Of a DNA stretch of 64,000 nucleotides, positions 33,427-41,614 are shown piece after piece. Source of the stretch: Algoriphagus ornithinivorans (lineage in GTDB: Bacteria; Bacteroidota; Bacteroidia; Cytophagales; Cyclobacteriaceae); the NCBI RefSeq assembly GCF_900115305.1, contig NZ_FOVW01000004.1, positions 248,001-312,000 of the forward strand, read 5' to 3'. The notes below the pieces were generated by a model that saw only the letters and a program-made list of their open reading frames with translations, did no database searches and was not told where the DNA came from. The stretch's first letter is position 1; every line of letters starts with the position of its first letter. Both the position numbers and the translations under genes were made by a program.

Positions 33427-34482
33427 ATGATCACATTTGCAGCCGGACCTTCCAAAGTCTATGACTCTTTGCCAACTTATTTGCAAGAAGCTTATCAAGA
33501 AGGAATATTAAGCGCCAATCACCGAAGTGGGGCATTTATGCAGCTATATCAAGAAACCGAATCCTTGATGCGGCAAAAACTGCATATGCCTGAAGATTAC
33601 AAATTGATTTTTACCTCTTCTGCCACTGAAAACTGGGAGATCATCTCCCAATCTATTGTAGAAAGAGCCAGCTTTCATATCTATTCGGGTTCTTTTGGAA
33701 AAAAGTGGATAGAGTTTGCCAAGCACATTATTCCTGCAACAGATGGGCTGAAAATCCAGGCCAATGAAACGGTTGATGCAGCTTCTTTAACGATTTCTGA
33801 AGGGTTCGATTTAATTGCAATCACCCAAAATGAAACTTCCAATGGATCCCAGGTAAGGATGGAGTACCTGGAAGAAATCCGTGAAAAATATCCGGAGAAA
33901 TTAATCGCGGTGGATACCACCTCCAGTATGGCTGGAATAGAGTTGGATTTTAGCTTGGGAGATATCTGGTATGCTTCGGTTCAAAAATGCTTTGGTCTTC
34001 CAGCAGGATTAGGGGTCTTGATTTTATCCCCAAGAGCTATAGCCCAAACAGAAAGAAAAGGTGAGAAAGGCAGGTATAACAGTTTGAGCTTTATGTTGGA
34101 AAATGCGCGTTCCTATCAGACTCATTACACCCCTAATGTCTTGGGAATTTACTTGCTTAATAGAGTGCTGCAGGATATGCAGGAAATTCAGCATATAGAT
34201 CAAAATCTTCGTCGTCGAATGAGTCAGCTGGAGGATTGTGTTGCTAAGACTAAAACGCTTCGACTTTTGGTGGATAATCAACAAGCCAGAAGTACTACTG
34301 TACTTGGTGTAACCGGTTTGGAGGATACGATTTCCCAAGTAAAAAAAGCAGCCGAAAAAGAAGGAATGCAGTTAGGTTCGGGATATGGACCATTGAAGCC
34401 TATTTCTTTTCGTATTGCCAATTTCCCTGCAATTACCGATGCTGAAATGGAAAAACTGATTGCTTTTCTGAGCCAATATTGA
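33427..34482 (+). CDS. Class V aminotransferase, phosphoserine aminotransferase-like
   Basis: This 351-residue PLP enzyme begins MITFAAGPSKVYDSLP like SerC. ILSANHRSGAFMQLYQET replaces the usual SHR motif. The phosphate-site region is FTSSATENWEIISQS, and the PLP Lys is probably in WYASVQKCFGLPAGLGVL (about residue 188). SerC converts 3-phosphohydroxypyruvate to phosphoserine. The divergence from standard SerC leaves other class V roles possible. The neighbour aroQ suggests general amino acid metabolism. No serA is in view. Confidence 0.85.
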   Translation: MITFAAGPSKVYDSLPTYLQEAYQEGILSANHRSGAFMQLYQETESLMRQKLHMPEDYKLIFTSSATENWEIISQSIVERASFHIYSGSFGKKWIEFAKHIIPATDGLKIQANETVDAASLTISEGFDLIAITQNETSNGSQVRMEYLEEIREKYPEKLIAVDTTSSMAGIELDFSLGDIWYASVQKCFGLPAGLGVLILSPRAIAQTERKGEKGRYNSLSFMLENARSYQTHYTPNVLGIYLLNRVLQDMQEIQHIDQNLRRRMSQLEDCVAKTKTLRLLVDNQQARSTTVLGVTGLEDTISQVKKAAEKEGMQLGSGYGPLKPISFRIANFPAITDAEMEKLIAFLSQY

Positions 34483-34545
34483 AAAGGGTAGAGGAGTTTG
34501 GGAGGGAAACTTAACTGAACGCTAAAAAAATCCTAACCTCACATA

Positions 34546-34578
34546 TTTGCAAAGCAAATTTTATTTGGTGTAGCTTTG
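34546..34578 (+). promoter_or_regulatory. Full promoter of marC with leaderless start
   Basis: The -33 TTTG (34546-34549), 21 nt, then the -7 TAGCTTTG (34571-34578) match the Bacteroidota consensus. The ATG at 34583 follows after only CAGC. A leaderless transcript is inferred. Confidence 0.6.
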
Positions 34579-34582
34579 CAGC

Positions 34583-35164
34583 ATGATTGACTTCAAGCAA
34601 ATCCTTTCCGTGTCATTGATCCTGTTTTCGGTCATTGATATACTCGGTTCTATTCCGATCATCATTAATCTTCGGAAAAAAGTTGGCCATATCCAGTCGG
34701 AGAAGGCTACGGTTGCCGCAGGTGTTTTGATGATTCTATTCCTCCTTGCCGGAAAGTCAATTTTAGGTCTTTTTGGAATAGGAGTGGAGGACTTCGCCAT
34801 TGCAGGGGCCTTGATCATATTTGCTTTGGGCGCTGAAATGATCTTGGGGATTGAATTGTTTAAACCTGATCCAGATGCCACAGCAGGAGCATCTATAGTT
34901 CCTATAGCCTTTCCTTTGATCGCGGGAGCAGGTACTTTGACAACTATCCTAACCTTGAAGGCAGAATTTGCCCAAGTGAATATTGCCATCGGGATTTTGC
35001 TCAACTTGGTATTTGTTTATGCCGTTTTGAAAAGTACCACCTGGCTAGAAAGAAAGCTCGGAAAAACAGGTCTTGATGTTTTAAGACGAATTTTCGGTAT
35101 TATTCTTTTGTCGATAGCTGTGAAGATTTTCAAGTCCAACGCATTCCCAATGGATATTGTCTGA
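34583..35164 (+). CDS. MarC family integral membrane protein
   Basis: This 193-residue protein has six hydrophobic segments typical of the MarC/UPF0056 family. The marker motif LFSVIDILGSIPIIINL is at the N-terminus, and GASIVPIAFPLIAGAGTLTTIL is at the start of the second half; the two halves are a weak internal repeat. The proteins are probably inner membrane transporters, but the substrate is unknown, and the early link to antibiotic resistance was not upheld. The gene has its own promoter. rnhA follows 31 nt downstream with a separate -7-like box. Confidence 0.9.
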   Translation: MIDFKQILSVSLILFSVIDILGSIPIIINLRKKVGHIQSEKATVAAGVLMILFLLAGKSILGLFGIGVEDFAIAGALIIFALGAEMILGIELFKPDPDATAGASIVPIAFPLIAGAGTLTTILTLKAEFAQVNIAIGILLNLVFVYAVLKSTTWLERKLGKTGLDVLRRIFGIILLSIAVKIFKSNAFPMDIV

Positions 35165-35183
35165 GACAGTGGGCTGAATTTAC

Positions 35184-35191
35184 TTTCTTTG
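35184..35191 (+). promoter_or_regulatory. Weak -7 box of rnhA
   Basis: TTTCTTTG matches five of the six fixed positions of TAnnTTTG. It is 4 nt from the ATG at 35196, the same spacing as rlmN, marC and the ABC-F gene. Confidence 0.3.
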
Positions 35192-35195
35192 CATC

Positions 35196-35651
35196 ATGAT
35201 TACCATTTATACAGATGGGGCTGCTAAGGGCAATCCTGGACCGGGAGGCTATGGAGCAGTCTTGAAATTCAACCAACACAGGAAAGAACTTTCCGAGGGA
35301 TTCCGTCTTACTACCAATAACCGCATGGAGCTTTTAGCGGTGATTAGAGCTTTGCAGGAATTAAAGTTGACAGGAATTCCTGTAACCATCTACTCAGATA
35401 GTAAATATGTCGTAGATGCCATTGAAAAAGGCTGGTTGTGGGGCTGGCAGAAAAAAGGTTTCAAGGATAAAAAGAACCCTGATCTCTGGTTGAGATATAT
35501 TCCACTTCATTTAAAATACAAGCCTAAATTCGTTTGGGTAAAAGGACATGCAGGTAATCCTGAAAACGAACGCTGCGACCAATTGGCTGTAGCTGCAGCT
35601 GAAGGAACAGGTCTGAAAGTGGATGTGGGATATGAAGAAAGTAAGAGTTAA
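35196..35651 (+). CDS. rnhA: Ribonuclease HI
   Basis: This 151-residue enzyme has the four acidic catalytic residues of RNase HI: Asp7 in YTDGAAKGNPGPGGYGA, Glu in NNRMELLAVI (about 48), Asp in IYSDSKYVVDAI (about 70) and Asp in ENERCDQLA (about 130). His in VKGHAGNPENE is the usual helper. The basic handle region WLWGWQKKGFKDKKNPDLW is also present. It degrades RNA in RNA-DNA hybrids during replication. It ends at a strong bidirectional terminator. Confidence 0.97.
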   Translation: MITIYTDGAAKGNPGPGGYGAVLKFNQHRKELSEGFRLTTNNRMELLAVIRALQELKLTGIPVTIYSDSKYVVDAIEKGWLWGWQKKGFKDKKNPDLWLRYIPLHLKYKPKFVWVKGHAGNPENERCDQLAVAAAEGTGLKVDVGYEESKS

Positions 35652-35655
35652 AAAG

Positions 35656-35684
35656 AAGGGGCTGAAATTTTTCAGCCCCTTTTT
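35656..35684. terminator. Bidirectional terminator of rnhA and the sugar isomerase gene
   Basis: The stem AAGGGGCTGAA/TTCAGCCCCTT (11 bp) has a 4-nt loop and T-rich sequence on both sides. It serves the convergent pair. Confidence 0.9.
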
Positions 35685-35686
35685 AA

Positions 35687-36811
35687 TTAAGATATTTGAT
35701 CTATTGTCACTAAAGGAATATCCTTTCTATGAACTTGTTTTAGTGTGATATGCTCTCTTTCAGGGTATACCCAACCCTCGTCAGTCAATTCGTAAAGCAG
35801 AGGAGCTAGGTTTTGCACCGCTGCTTTGCAACCCTGGACGATAGCGCCCATTTTTCCTGTTTGCTTGGACAATACTGCCTCATTTTCGATTTCAAATGGC
35901 CCTGTGAATCCTTTTTCTTTTAGAATATTCACAAATGCTCTCCAGTCCAAATCATCTCCAAATCCAAAACCCGGGAGGGTGGCTTCATAATGATGTCTAT
36001 CCCATGGATTGGTGCTTGCAGGAATTCCGGCAGATTTGGCCCATTCGGCAGGGATTTGATGCATGGGATACATGTTTCCCCAGAATGGATCTGGATTATT
36101 TCGAGTCGATTTGACATGGATTCTCTGAAGGCGAGTCATATCTGTATGCTTGATGACTTCTACAGGATCTGTATGTTGCCAAATATCATGGGAAGGGTCG
36201 TAAATCTCACCGTGATTCTTTTCCGGAATCAGTTGATACATCAGTTTTCTGGCGGCTAAGACTCCCGGTAAATTATTGAAAGTGCCAAAATGCCCAGAAC
36301 TTCTCCAGCCTTCCATTGGACAGTTTTCATACAGAATACTTACTCCTAAATCAGCGGCATATTGGATGATGGGTTTGAAAATGCGCTTGTATTCCAAAAG
36401 ATTTTTTTCAAATCCTCCGTCTTCATTTCCCAACTCATGGTTGTAGCCCACGAAGGTTCCAACTTTGACATCATTTTCATCTCCCCCTAGCAAATAAGCC
36501 ATTCGGATCAATCTCAAAAGATGATTTTGGTTTTTGACTCTTTGCGCAGGATCTCCACCGATTAGATTTTCAAAAGCACCTAAGGAAAGTCTTAAAGAAG
36601 CAGCATTAAATTGATCGATTAATTTTTTTGCCTCATCTACACCGAAATTCTCATAATCCAAATGAGTAGCCACGAAGTCATCCCGGGTTCCATCTCTTCT
36701 GAAAACACATAAGTCCAGTCCTTGAACTCCAATTTCATTGGCTTTTTCTATAGTCTGTTCTAAGTTAAGCTGATCAAAAGCTGAAGTCATAATCCAAATT
36801 GGATTCGCCAT
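35687..36811 (-). CDS. Sugar phosphate isomerase/epimerase-like TIM barrel protein
   Basis: This 374-residue protein is of the AP endonuclease 2 / xylose isomerase-like TIM-barrel superfamily. Likely metal ligands can be seen: Glu in ILYENCPMEGW, Asp and His in IYDPSHDIWQ, His in QRIHVKST, and Glu near the end in GPFEIENEA. The N-terminus lacks a signal peptide, so it is cytoplasmic, unlike many related Bacteroidota lipoproteins. The substrate is probably a sugar or inositol-type compound, but none can be named. It starts 20 nt past the terminator of the haloperoxidase gene, so it may be expressed by readthrough from it. Confidence 0.85.
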   Translation of the reverse strand: MANPIWIMTSAFDQLNLEQTIEKANEIGVQGLDLCVFRRDGTRDDFVATHLDYENFGVDEAKKLIDQFNAASLRLSLGAFENLIGGDPAQRVKNQNHLLRLIRMAYLLGGDENDVKVGTFVGYNHELGNEDGGFEKNLLEYKRIFKPIIQYAADLGVSILYENCPMEGWRSSGHFGTFNNLPGVLAARKLMYQLIPEKNHGEIYDPSHDIWQHTDPVEVIKHTDMTRLQRIHVKSTRNNPDPFWGNMYPMHQIPAEWAKSAGIPASTNPWDRHHYEATLPGFGFGDDLDWRAFVNILKEKGFTGPFEIENEAVLSKQTGKMGAIVQGCKAAVQNLAPLLYELTDEGWVYPEREHITLKQVHRKDIPLVTIDQIS

Positions 36812-36830
36812 GGGTTAATAGGTTTTGGGT

Positions 36831-36860
36831 TAAAAAAAAACAGCCCCTAAGGGCTGCTTA
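36831..36860 (-). terminator. Terminator after the haloperoxidase gene
   Basis: The stem CAGCCC/GGGCTG has a CTAA loop (36841-36856) and nine T on the minus strand. It separates the haloperoxidase from the isomerase gene and may be leaky. Confidence 0.85.
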
Positions 36861-36862
36861 AA

Positions 36863-38206
36863 TTACTTGTTTTCCGCCAAATTTTCAGGCTTGGTACTAA
36901 TTCTGGACCAAATGAGCTCTCCAACTTTTCTTCCTTGCCAAACACCCTCATTAATGGCTGGCATGTAGTGGATACCTCCATAAAACCTTGAAATAGCCGC
37001 TTCCGCTGATGCTTCCATGAAAGAGTCAAACTCTCTTATTGGAAGTCCATAGTTAACTTCTGAACTATCCACAAAATGGAAGTCTTCACCAAATATCTGA
37101 GTTAGTGTAAAAGCAGCAGAGGTTGATGCTACGCTATGGCCACTGGTATGCTCAGGAAAAGGAGGCGTTTGTAAGTAAGGAACCCATTCCTGATCTATAA
37201 ATTGATTGATGTAGGTTTCGGGTCTTACTAATTTGCTACGGTACTTCTCATCCCAACAAGCAACAAAGGCATCGTGCAGGGAAATTCCAGTTAATGCTAA
37301 TGCCTCAGCGGTTTTTTTCCAGTCTGCATTGGCAGTTTTTGCCGCAATAGCAGCGATACTCATCCAGTGTCCACCAGGTGTGATTTTTTTCTCTGCAAAC
37401 ATCACATGTCCTTTCACATTCATCTTGTAGGGATTACAATCCCAGAACATGGCGATGTCCAATTCCTCTTTGGAAGCGTTGACTACCGCATCATAAACCC
37501 CTTTTGCCAATTGGTAAAATTCAGAATTCGGGTCTGTAGAATAGGCTGGGGGAGGGGAAACCTTAAATTGGGCAGCAGAGTCAATTACGAACGTTCTGAT
37601 TTTATTCCAATGGGGCTCAATACCTTCCATATAAGCTGGTGGAGTTGGTTCCCAGGTTCCCGGTTGTCCGGTTACGGTATACTTCGGGAAGGATCTACTT
37701 TGATGATAATTATCCTTGGATGAATAGGCTTTGATATGATCAGCGATTTCTTCTCCGAACTTCACTGATGCTTCAAATACATCATCCGGAATGCCTTTTT
37801 CTTTTAATTCTGTAAAAGCTTTCTCCTTGTGGTTTTGAACCATTTCTTCTGAAAAGATCAAAGCCGTTCCCATTTTGTAATAGGCTGCCAAAGAAGCAAG
37901 AGGTGGGTAAATGTTCTCAGGAACTTGAATATTAATAGCTTCTGAGCCGTTTAATTGTCCCATAAGAGACTTATAGCCTGGATCCACTGCCGCTGCAACT
38001 TCATAGGCTGCAAGGGAAGAATAGGAATAAATTCGTGCTGCTACAGGAGGAGAAAATATATCATGAATAATTACTTCCGTAATCCTGTCCTGTGCTTCAC
38101 TTAAGTAATGGCCGTCGGTAATTGCATCGCTGTAATCCACTGGTTCCTGACAAGAGAAAATCGTCAAGAGTAGTAGCGAAAAGAGCAGCCCTTTTAATCT
38201 AATCAT
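36863..38206 (-). CDS. Vanadium-dependent haloperoxidase-type / PAP2 superfamily lipoprotein
   Basis: This 447-residue lipoprotein (LLFSLLLLTIFSC, Cys19) is all-helical and carries the three vanadate/phosphate-binding motifs of the superfamily. They are KLVRPETYI (Lys..Arg-Pro, about residue 320), PEHTSGHSVAS (PSGH-like, with the apical His near 355) and SRFYGGIHY (Arg and His near 405). Vanadium haloperoxidases oxidise halides with peroxide; acid phosphatases of the same fold hydrolyse phosphate esters. Sequence cannot separate these for this subgroup. The gene has a consensus promoter and terminator of its own. It directly follows the SusCD/FG-GAP gene block on the same strand, which suggests work on the same substrate at the cell surface or in the periplasm. 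Confidence 0.88.
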   Translation of the reverse strand: MIRLKGLLFSLLLLTIFSCQEPVDYSDAITDGHYLSEAQDRITEVIIHDIFSPPVAARIYSYSSLAAYEVAAAVDPGYKSLMGQLNGSEAINIQVPENIYPPLASLAAYYKMGTALIFSEEMVQNHKEKAFTELKEKGIPDDVFEASVKFGEEIADHIKAYSSKDNYHQSRSFPKYTVTGQPGTWEPTPPAYMEGIEPHWNKIRTFVIDSAAQFKVSPPPAYSTDPNSEFYQLAKGVYDAVVNASKEELDIAMFWDCNPYKMNVKGHVMFAEKKITPGGHWMSIAAIAAKTANADWKKTAEALALTGISLHDAFVACWDEKYRSKLVRPETYINQFIDQEWVPYLQTPPFPEHTSGHSVASTSAAFTLTQIFGEDFHFVDSSEVNYGLPIREFDSFMEASAEAAISRFYGGIHYMPAINEGVWQGRKVGELIWSRISTKPENLAENK

Positions 38207-38295
38207 TTGAATTACTGTCTTTTAATGAATCTTAAATTTACTGAATAGTGCTGGGAGACTCAAGTTTTTGGACTGGTTCTCCGCTAGGGTGAAGC

Positions 38296-38326
38296 CAAAA
38301 GTATGTTAAAATTCAGCTCTCTCAAA
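38296..38326 (-). promoter_or_regulatory. Full promoter of the haloperoxidase gene
   Basis: On the minus strand TTTG (38326-38323), exactly 19 nt, then TACTTTTG (38303-38296) match the Bacteroidota consensus. The predicted leader is about 85 nt. Confidence 0.65.
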
Positions 38327-38335
38327 TGATTTTTG

Positions 38336-41300
38336 TCAATTTTCAGAATTCCCTAGAAAATATACCGGGCCATTATTGCTGATTCCGATAATGTAGCTGT
38401 TAGTCAGGGATTTGATTTGCTCTATTCGTCTCAGTTCGGCCTGAGAAGGAACCTTGTTTTCCTCTTTGCTCACTTTCCATCCTCCCTCTGTCCATTGTAA
38501 TTTTAAATTGGAACTGGAGGTGTTTTTCCCCAGATCTACTCTGAATCCTGAATCATTTCCAACTATCCAAAGTGTTTGAGCTGCAGCATTCCATTTCATG
38601 TCTTTGATGGGGCTAAGTTGTGCTTGCCATGGGAAGGCTTCAAACTCAAACGTCCCATCTTCTTTTTGAAAATAAACCCCGGATCTAAACTCATAGGCAT
38701 ATTTAGGGCTGAGTTTTCCAATTATATCTTTTCCAAAAAGATCTTCTGGCTTGGAAATCTTGGCATATTCTTGATAGGAAGAATGCATTCTTTTCACCCC
38801 GGGAATTTGCTTGATCAAATCATCCCTCGTAGCAAAAGGAACCAGTTTTTCTCCCATATAATGAAATATCAATGGATCTGCTTGTCCATTTCCATCAAAA
38901 TCATGATGATAAAAAACAACTGGCTTTTCATGACTTGCTTTTAGCTTGGAATTAAGTCCAAGGTTGCCCACCAATAAATCCTTGAGACCGTCTCCGTTGA
39001 TATCTTCCACAATTATCTCATTGACCCATCCAGCAGACTTTTCTAAACCACCTGGAAAAATCTCTACCAATTGCTTGCCATTATTCTTGAAAACCCGAAT
39101 TCCTTGCCAATCTCCTGACAGTATCAACTCTTTGGCTCCATCTCCATCCAAATCACTCCAAGTAGCATCCTGAATCATTCCCAAATCTTTACCAACTCCA
39201 AACCATTCTCGAGTTTGGTCACGGAATTGACCGCGTCCGTTGTTGATCAAAAGATAGCTGTATGGACTAGCTCCATAATCTCCGGTTAGAACCGATGCGC
39301 CAACAAAAATATCGGGAAAGCCATCTCCATTGATATCATGAATGGCCAGTGAGGAGGTATTTTGTCCAATTGGAGGAAGTGCATTTGGAAAGAAGGCAAA
39401 ATTTCCTTTTCCATTCCCGTAAAGTATGCGGTCAAAGATAAAGAGGTTATCAGCTTCGTATTCATTCCCCCCACTTCCTACATATAAATCCAAATATCCG
39501 TCTCCATTGAAGTCTTCAAAAGCGGCTACCACATCCTCGGCTTTAGCAAGCTGCGAAAATGACTTGCTTTCAATGGGTTCAAAGCTGCCATCTTCCTTTT
39601 GGAGAAAAAATGCACCTGCCTGATCTTTGGCTCCACCCAGAAAAATATCTGTAAGTCCATCTCCGTTAATATCAGCGCTAGCAGATGCAGGACCTTCAGC
39701 TGCAAAACTTCTTGGGATTAGGTATTCTCTTTTGGTTTCGTCCAATTCATTTTTCTCCTGATGACTCCAGGAGATAGAAAAGTTAGAGTTGTTGGCTTCA
39801 GATATTCTCCCCTCAGGAATAAATTCTTTTCCTCCTCCTTTGATTAGTAAGTGCTTCTGATTGCTAGAAAGCCCTTCGAATTGCTCAAAAGTTCCGTCCG
39901 GCCATCTGACCTGGATAGCATCAATTTTGTCCACCTTGCCTAATCCAAAGATTAAATTCGTAGAAGTTCCTGATTGAAACCCTCTGGAAGTGCTCAAAAG
40001 TTGCCGATATTTTTTTTCAGGAGTAATAACCTTTACCTCAGCTCCGATCGCAAATGGATTATTTCCAGCACTTTTTAATTCTACACTGATGTAATTATGG
40101 CCGAAACTTTCTGACTTGTTGCGGTAGATAAAAGCAGGTTGATTAAGGTTGTTGACGATCAAATCCAAGTCTCCATCATTATCCAAGTCAGCATAGGTGC
40201 TTCCATTGGAATAGGAGGCCTGATCCAAACCAAATTCCTTTGCTTTAGGCTTGAATTTCAAATTACCTTGATTATGAAAAGTATAATTTGGGAGCTGGAC
40301 AGAAGGTAACATTTCAATTTGCCGCTTCCTAAGCTCGTCCATTTTCAGATTTGGATCTGCCTCTTGAGAGTATTGGATGAAATCCAAATCATTGGGCCTT
40401 TTCACAATTCCATTGGTGACATGAATATCCATCAGCCCGTCGTTATCCATATCGAATATCAAGGGAGACCAACTCCAGTCAGAAGCAAAAACTTCAGCAT
40501 ATAAGGCTACTTCACTAAACTCTCCTTTTCCAGTATTCAGTTGCAGGTGATTTCTTACGTATTGATCCCCATAATTAAACTGCTTTTTGATGGAGTAAAC
40601 TTCTGCTTTATCTTCTCCAACAGATTTCATCCAAATTTCCGGATCTTCAGGAAGCATGTCCGTGGTGAAAATATCCGGATACCCATCTCCGTCAATATCA
40701 GCAGCATCATTGCCCATTGAGTATCGGGACGTATTAGAAATAATACTTTGCAGACTTTCTAAAAAAGTTCCGTCCTGCTGGTTGATATAGAGGTAATCAT
40801 TCTCAGTGAAATCATTGGAAACATAAATGTCCAACCAGCCATCCTGATTGAAATCTTCTATACTTACCCCTAGTCCAAAACCCAAAACACTGGAGTAGAT
40901 CCCGGCTTCTTCAGTTACATCTACAAAGCCTCTTTGGCCTTCAGATGCGAGGTTTTTTAATAACTTGTCTCCTCCTTCATCAGCTATTACCCTGTTTTCC
41001 GACTTTGCGAAAACCTCGGGTGATTTCACTCCATGATTTAACAGATAAAGGTCCAAATCTCCATCTCTGTCGTAATCAAAAAAGACGGCATGGGTACCGA
41101 AACCTTTGAAATCTACTCCATATTGCTCGCCAAGCTCAATAAATGTCAGATCTCCCTGGTTGATATAAAGTCTATTTTTACCCTGTATCCCTTTGTAATC
41201 TCCAACTTGACTGATATATAAATCAAGCAGGCCATCTCCATTTACATCTGCAAAAGTGGCGCCATTGGACCAGCTGCCTTCTTCATAAATTCCCGATGAT

Positions 41301-41614
41301 TCGGTTATATCTTCAAACTGGAAGTTCCCTTTATTGAGGTAGAGGCGATTGGGAACTTGATTGCCAGTAAAAACCAAATCAACCAGTCCATCATTATTAA
41401 TATCTCCCGCGGCTACCCCGCCTCCATTGTAGAAATAGAGGTATTCTAAAATATTTATCTCGGGGCTTGAGGTAAGATTATTTTGAAAATCAATCCCCGT
41501 TTCCTGAGCCGAAAGTAACTCAAAGAGTTTCTCTTTTTTCTCCTCTTTTTTGCAGGAAAGCAATGTGATAGCCAGGATGCAGCCTGTAAATCTCCAAAAT
41601 TTAGTAATTGTCAT
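38336..41614 (-). CDS. FG-GAP/VCBS repeat lipoprotein with ASPIC/UnbV domain (copy 1)
   Basis: This lipoprotein of about 1,092 residues (MTITKFWRFTGCILAITLLSC) is built of FG-GAP/VCBS-type propeller repeats with calcium-loop motifs DxDxDG (DINNDGLVD, DVNGDGLLD, DYDRDGDLD, DIDGDGYPD, DLDNDGDLD, DINGDGFPD). An ASPIC/UnbV (CRTAC1-like) domain lies near residues 520-600 (AIGAEVKVITPEKKYRQLLS to VRWPDGTFEQFEG). Such repeats form extracellular binding propellers stabilised by calcium. It is a paralogue of the genes at 41601 and 45450. The ORF could begin at 41635, but the ATG at 41614 gives the signal peptide, which leaves a 14-nt overlap with copy 2. Function is unknown; surface binding or enzyme scaffold is inferred. 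Confidence 0.88.
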   Translation of the reverse strand: MTITKFWRFTGCILAITLLSCKKEEKKEKLFELLSAQETGIDFQNNLTSSPEINILEYLYFYNGGGVAAGDINNDGLVDLVFTGNQVPNRLYLNKGNFQFEDITESSGIYEEGSWSNGATFADVNGDGLLDLYISQVGDYKGIQGKNRLYINQGDLTFIELGEQYGVDFKGFGTHAVFFDYDRDGDLDLYLLNHGVKSPEVFAKSENRVIADEGGDKLLKNLASEGQRGFVDVTEEAGIYSSVLGFGLGVSIEDFNQDGWLDIYVSNDFTENDYLYINQQDGTFLESLQSIISNTSRYSMGNDAADIDGDGYPDIFTTDMLPEDPEIWMKSVGEDKAEVYSIKKQFNYGDQYVRNHLQLNTGKGEFSEVALYAEVFASDWSWSPLIFDMDNDGLMDIHVTNGIVKRPNDLDFIQYSQEADPNLKMDELRKRQIEMLPSVQLPNYTFHNQGNLKFKPKAKEFGLDQASYSNGSTYADLDNDGDLDLIVNNLNQPAFIYRNKSESFGHNYISVELKSAGNNPFAIGAEVKVITPEKKYRQLLSTSRGFQSGTSTNLIFGLGKVDKIDAIQVRWPDGTFEQFEGLSSNQKHLLIKGGGKEFIPEGRISEANNSNFSISWSHQEKNELDETKREYLIPRSFAAEGPASASADINGDGLTDIFLGGAKDQAGAFFLQKEDGSFEPIESKSFSQLAKAEDVVAAFEDFNGDGYLDLYVGSGGNEYEADNLFIFDRILYGNGKGNFAFFPNALPPIGQNTSSLAIHDINGDGFPDIFVGASVLTGDYGASPYSYLLINNGRGQFRDQTREWFGVGKDLGMIQDATWSDLDGDGAKELILSGDWQGIRVFKNNGKQLVEIFPGGLEKSAGWVNEIIVEDINGDGLKDLLVGNLGLNSKLKASHEKPVVFYHHDFDGNGQADPLIFHYMGEKLVPFATRDDLIKQIPGVKRMHSSYQEYAKISKPEDLFGKDIIGKLSPKYAYEFRSGVYFQKEDGTFEFEAFPWQAQLSPIKDMKWNAAAQTLWIVGNDSGFRVDLGKNTSSSNLKLQWTEGGWKVSKEENKVPSQAELRRIEQIKSLTNSYIIGISNNGPVYFLGNSEN

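Noticed and set aside
37367..37723. 118-codon plus-strand open frame inside the haloperoxidase gene
   Set aside because: It is antisense to a gene with intact active-site motifs, and its composition is that of a reverse-complement shadow.
36863..38206. Confident naming as a vanadium bromo- or chloroperoxidase
   Set aside because: The three binding motifs are shared with PAP2 acid phosphatases, and halide specificity cannot be read from the sequence.
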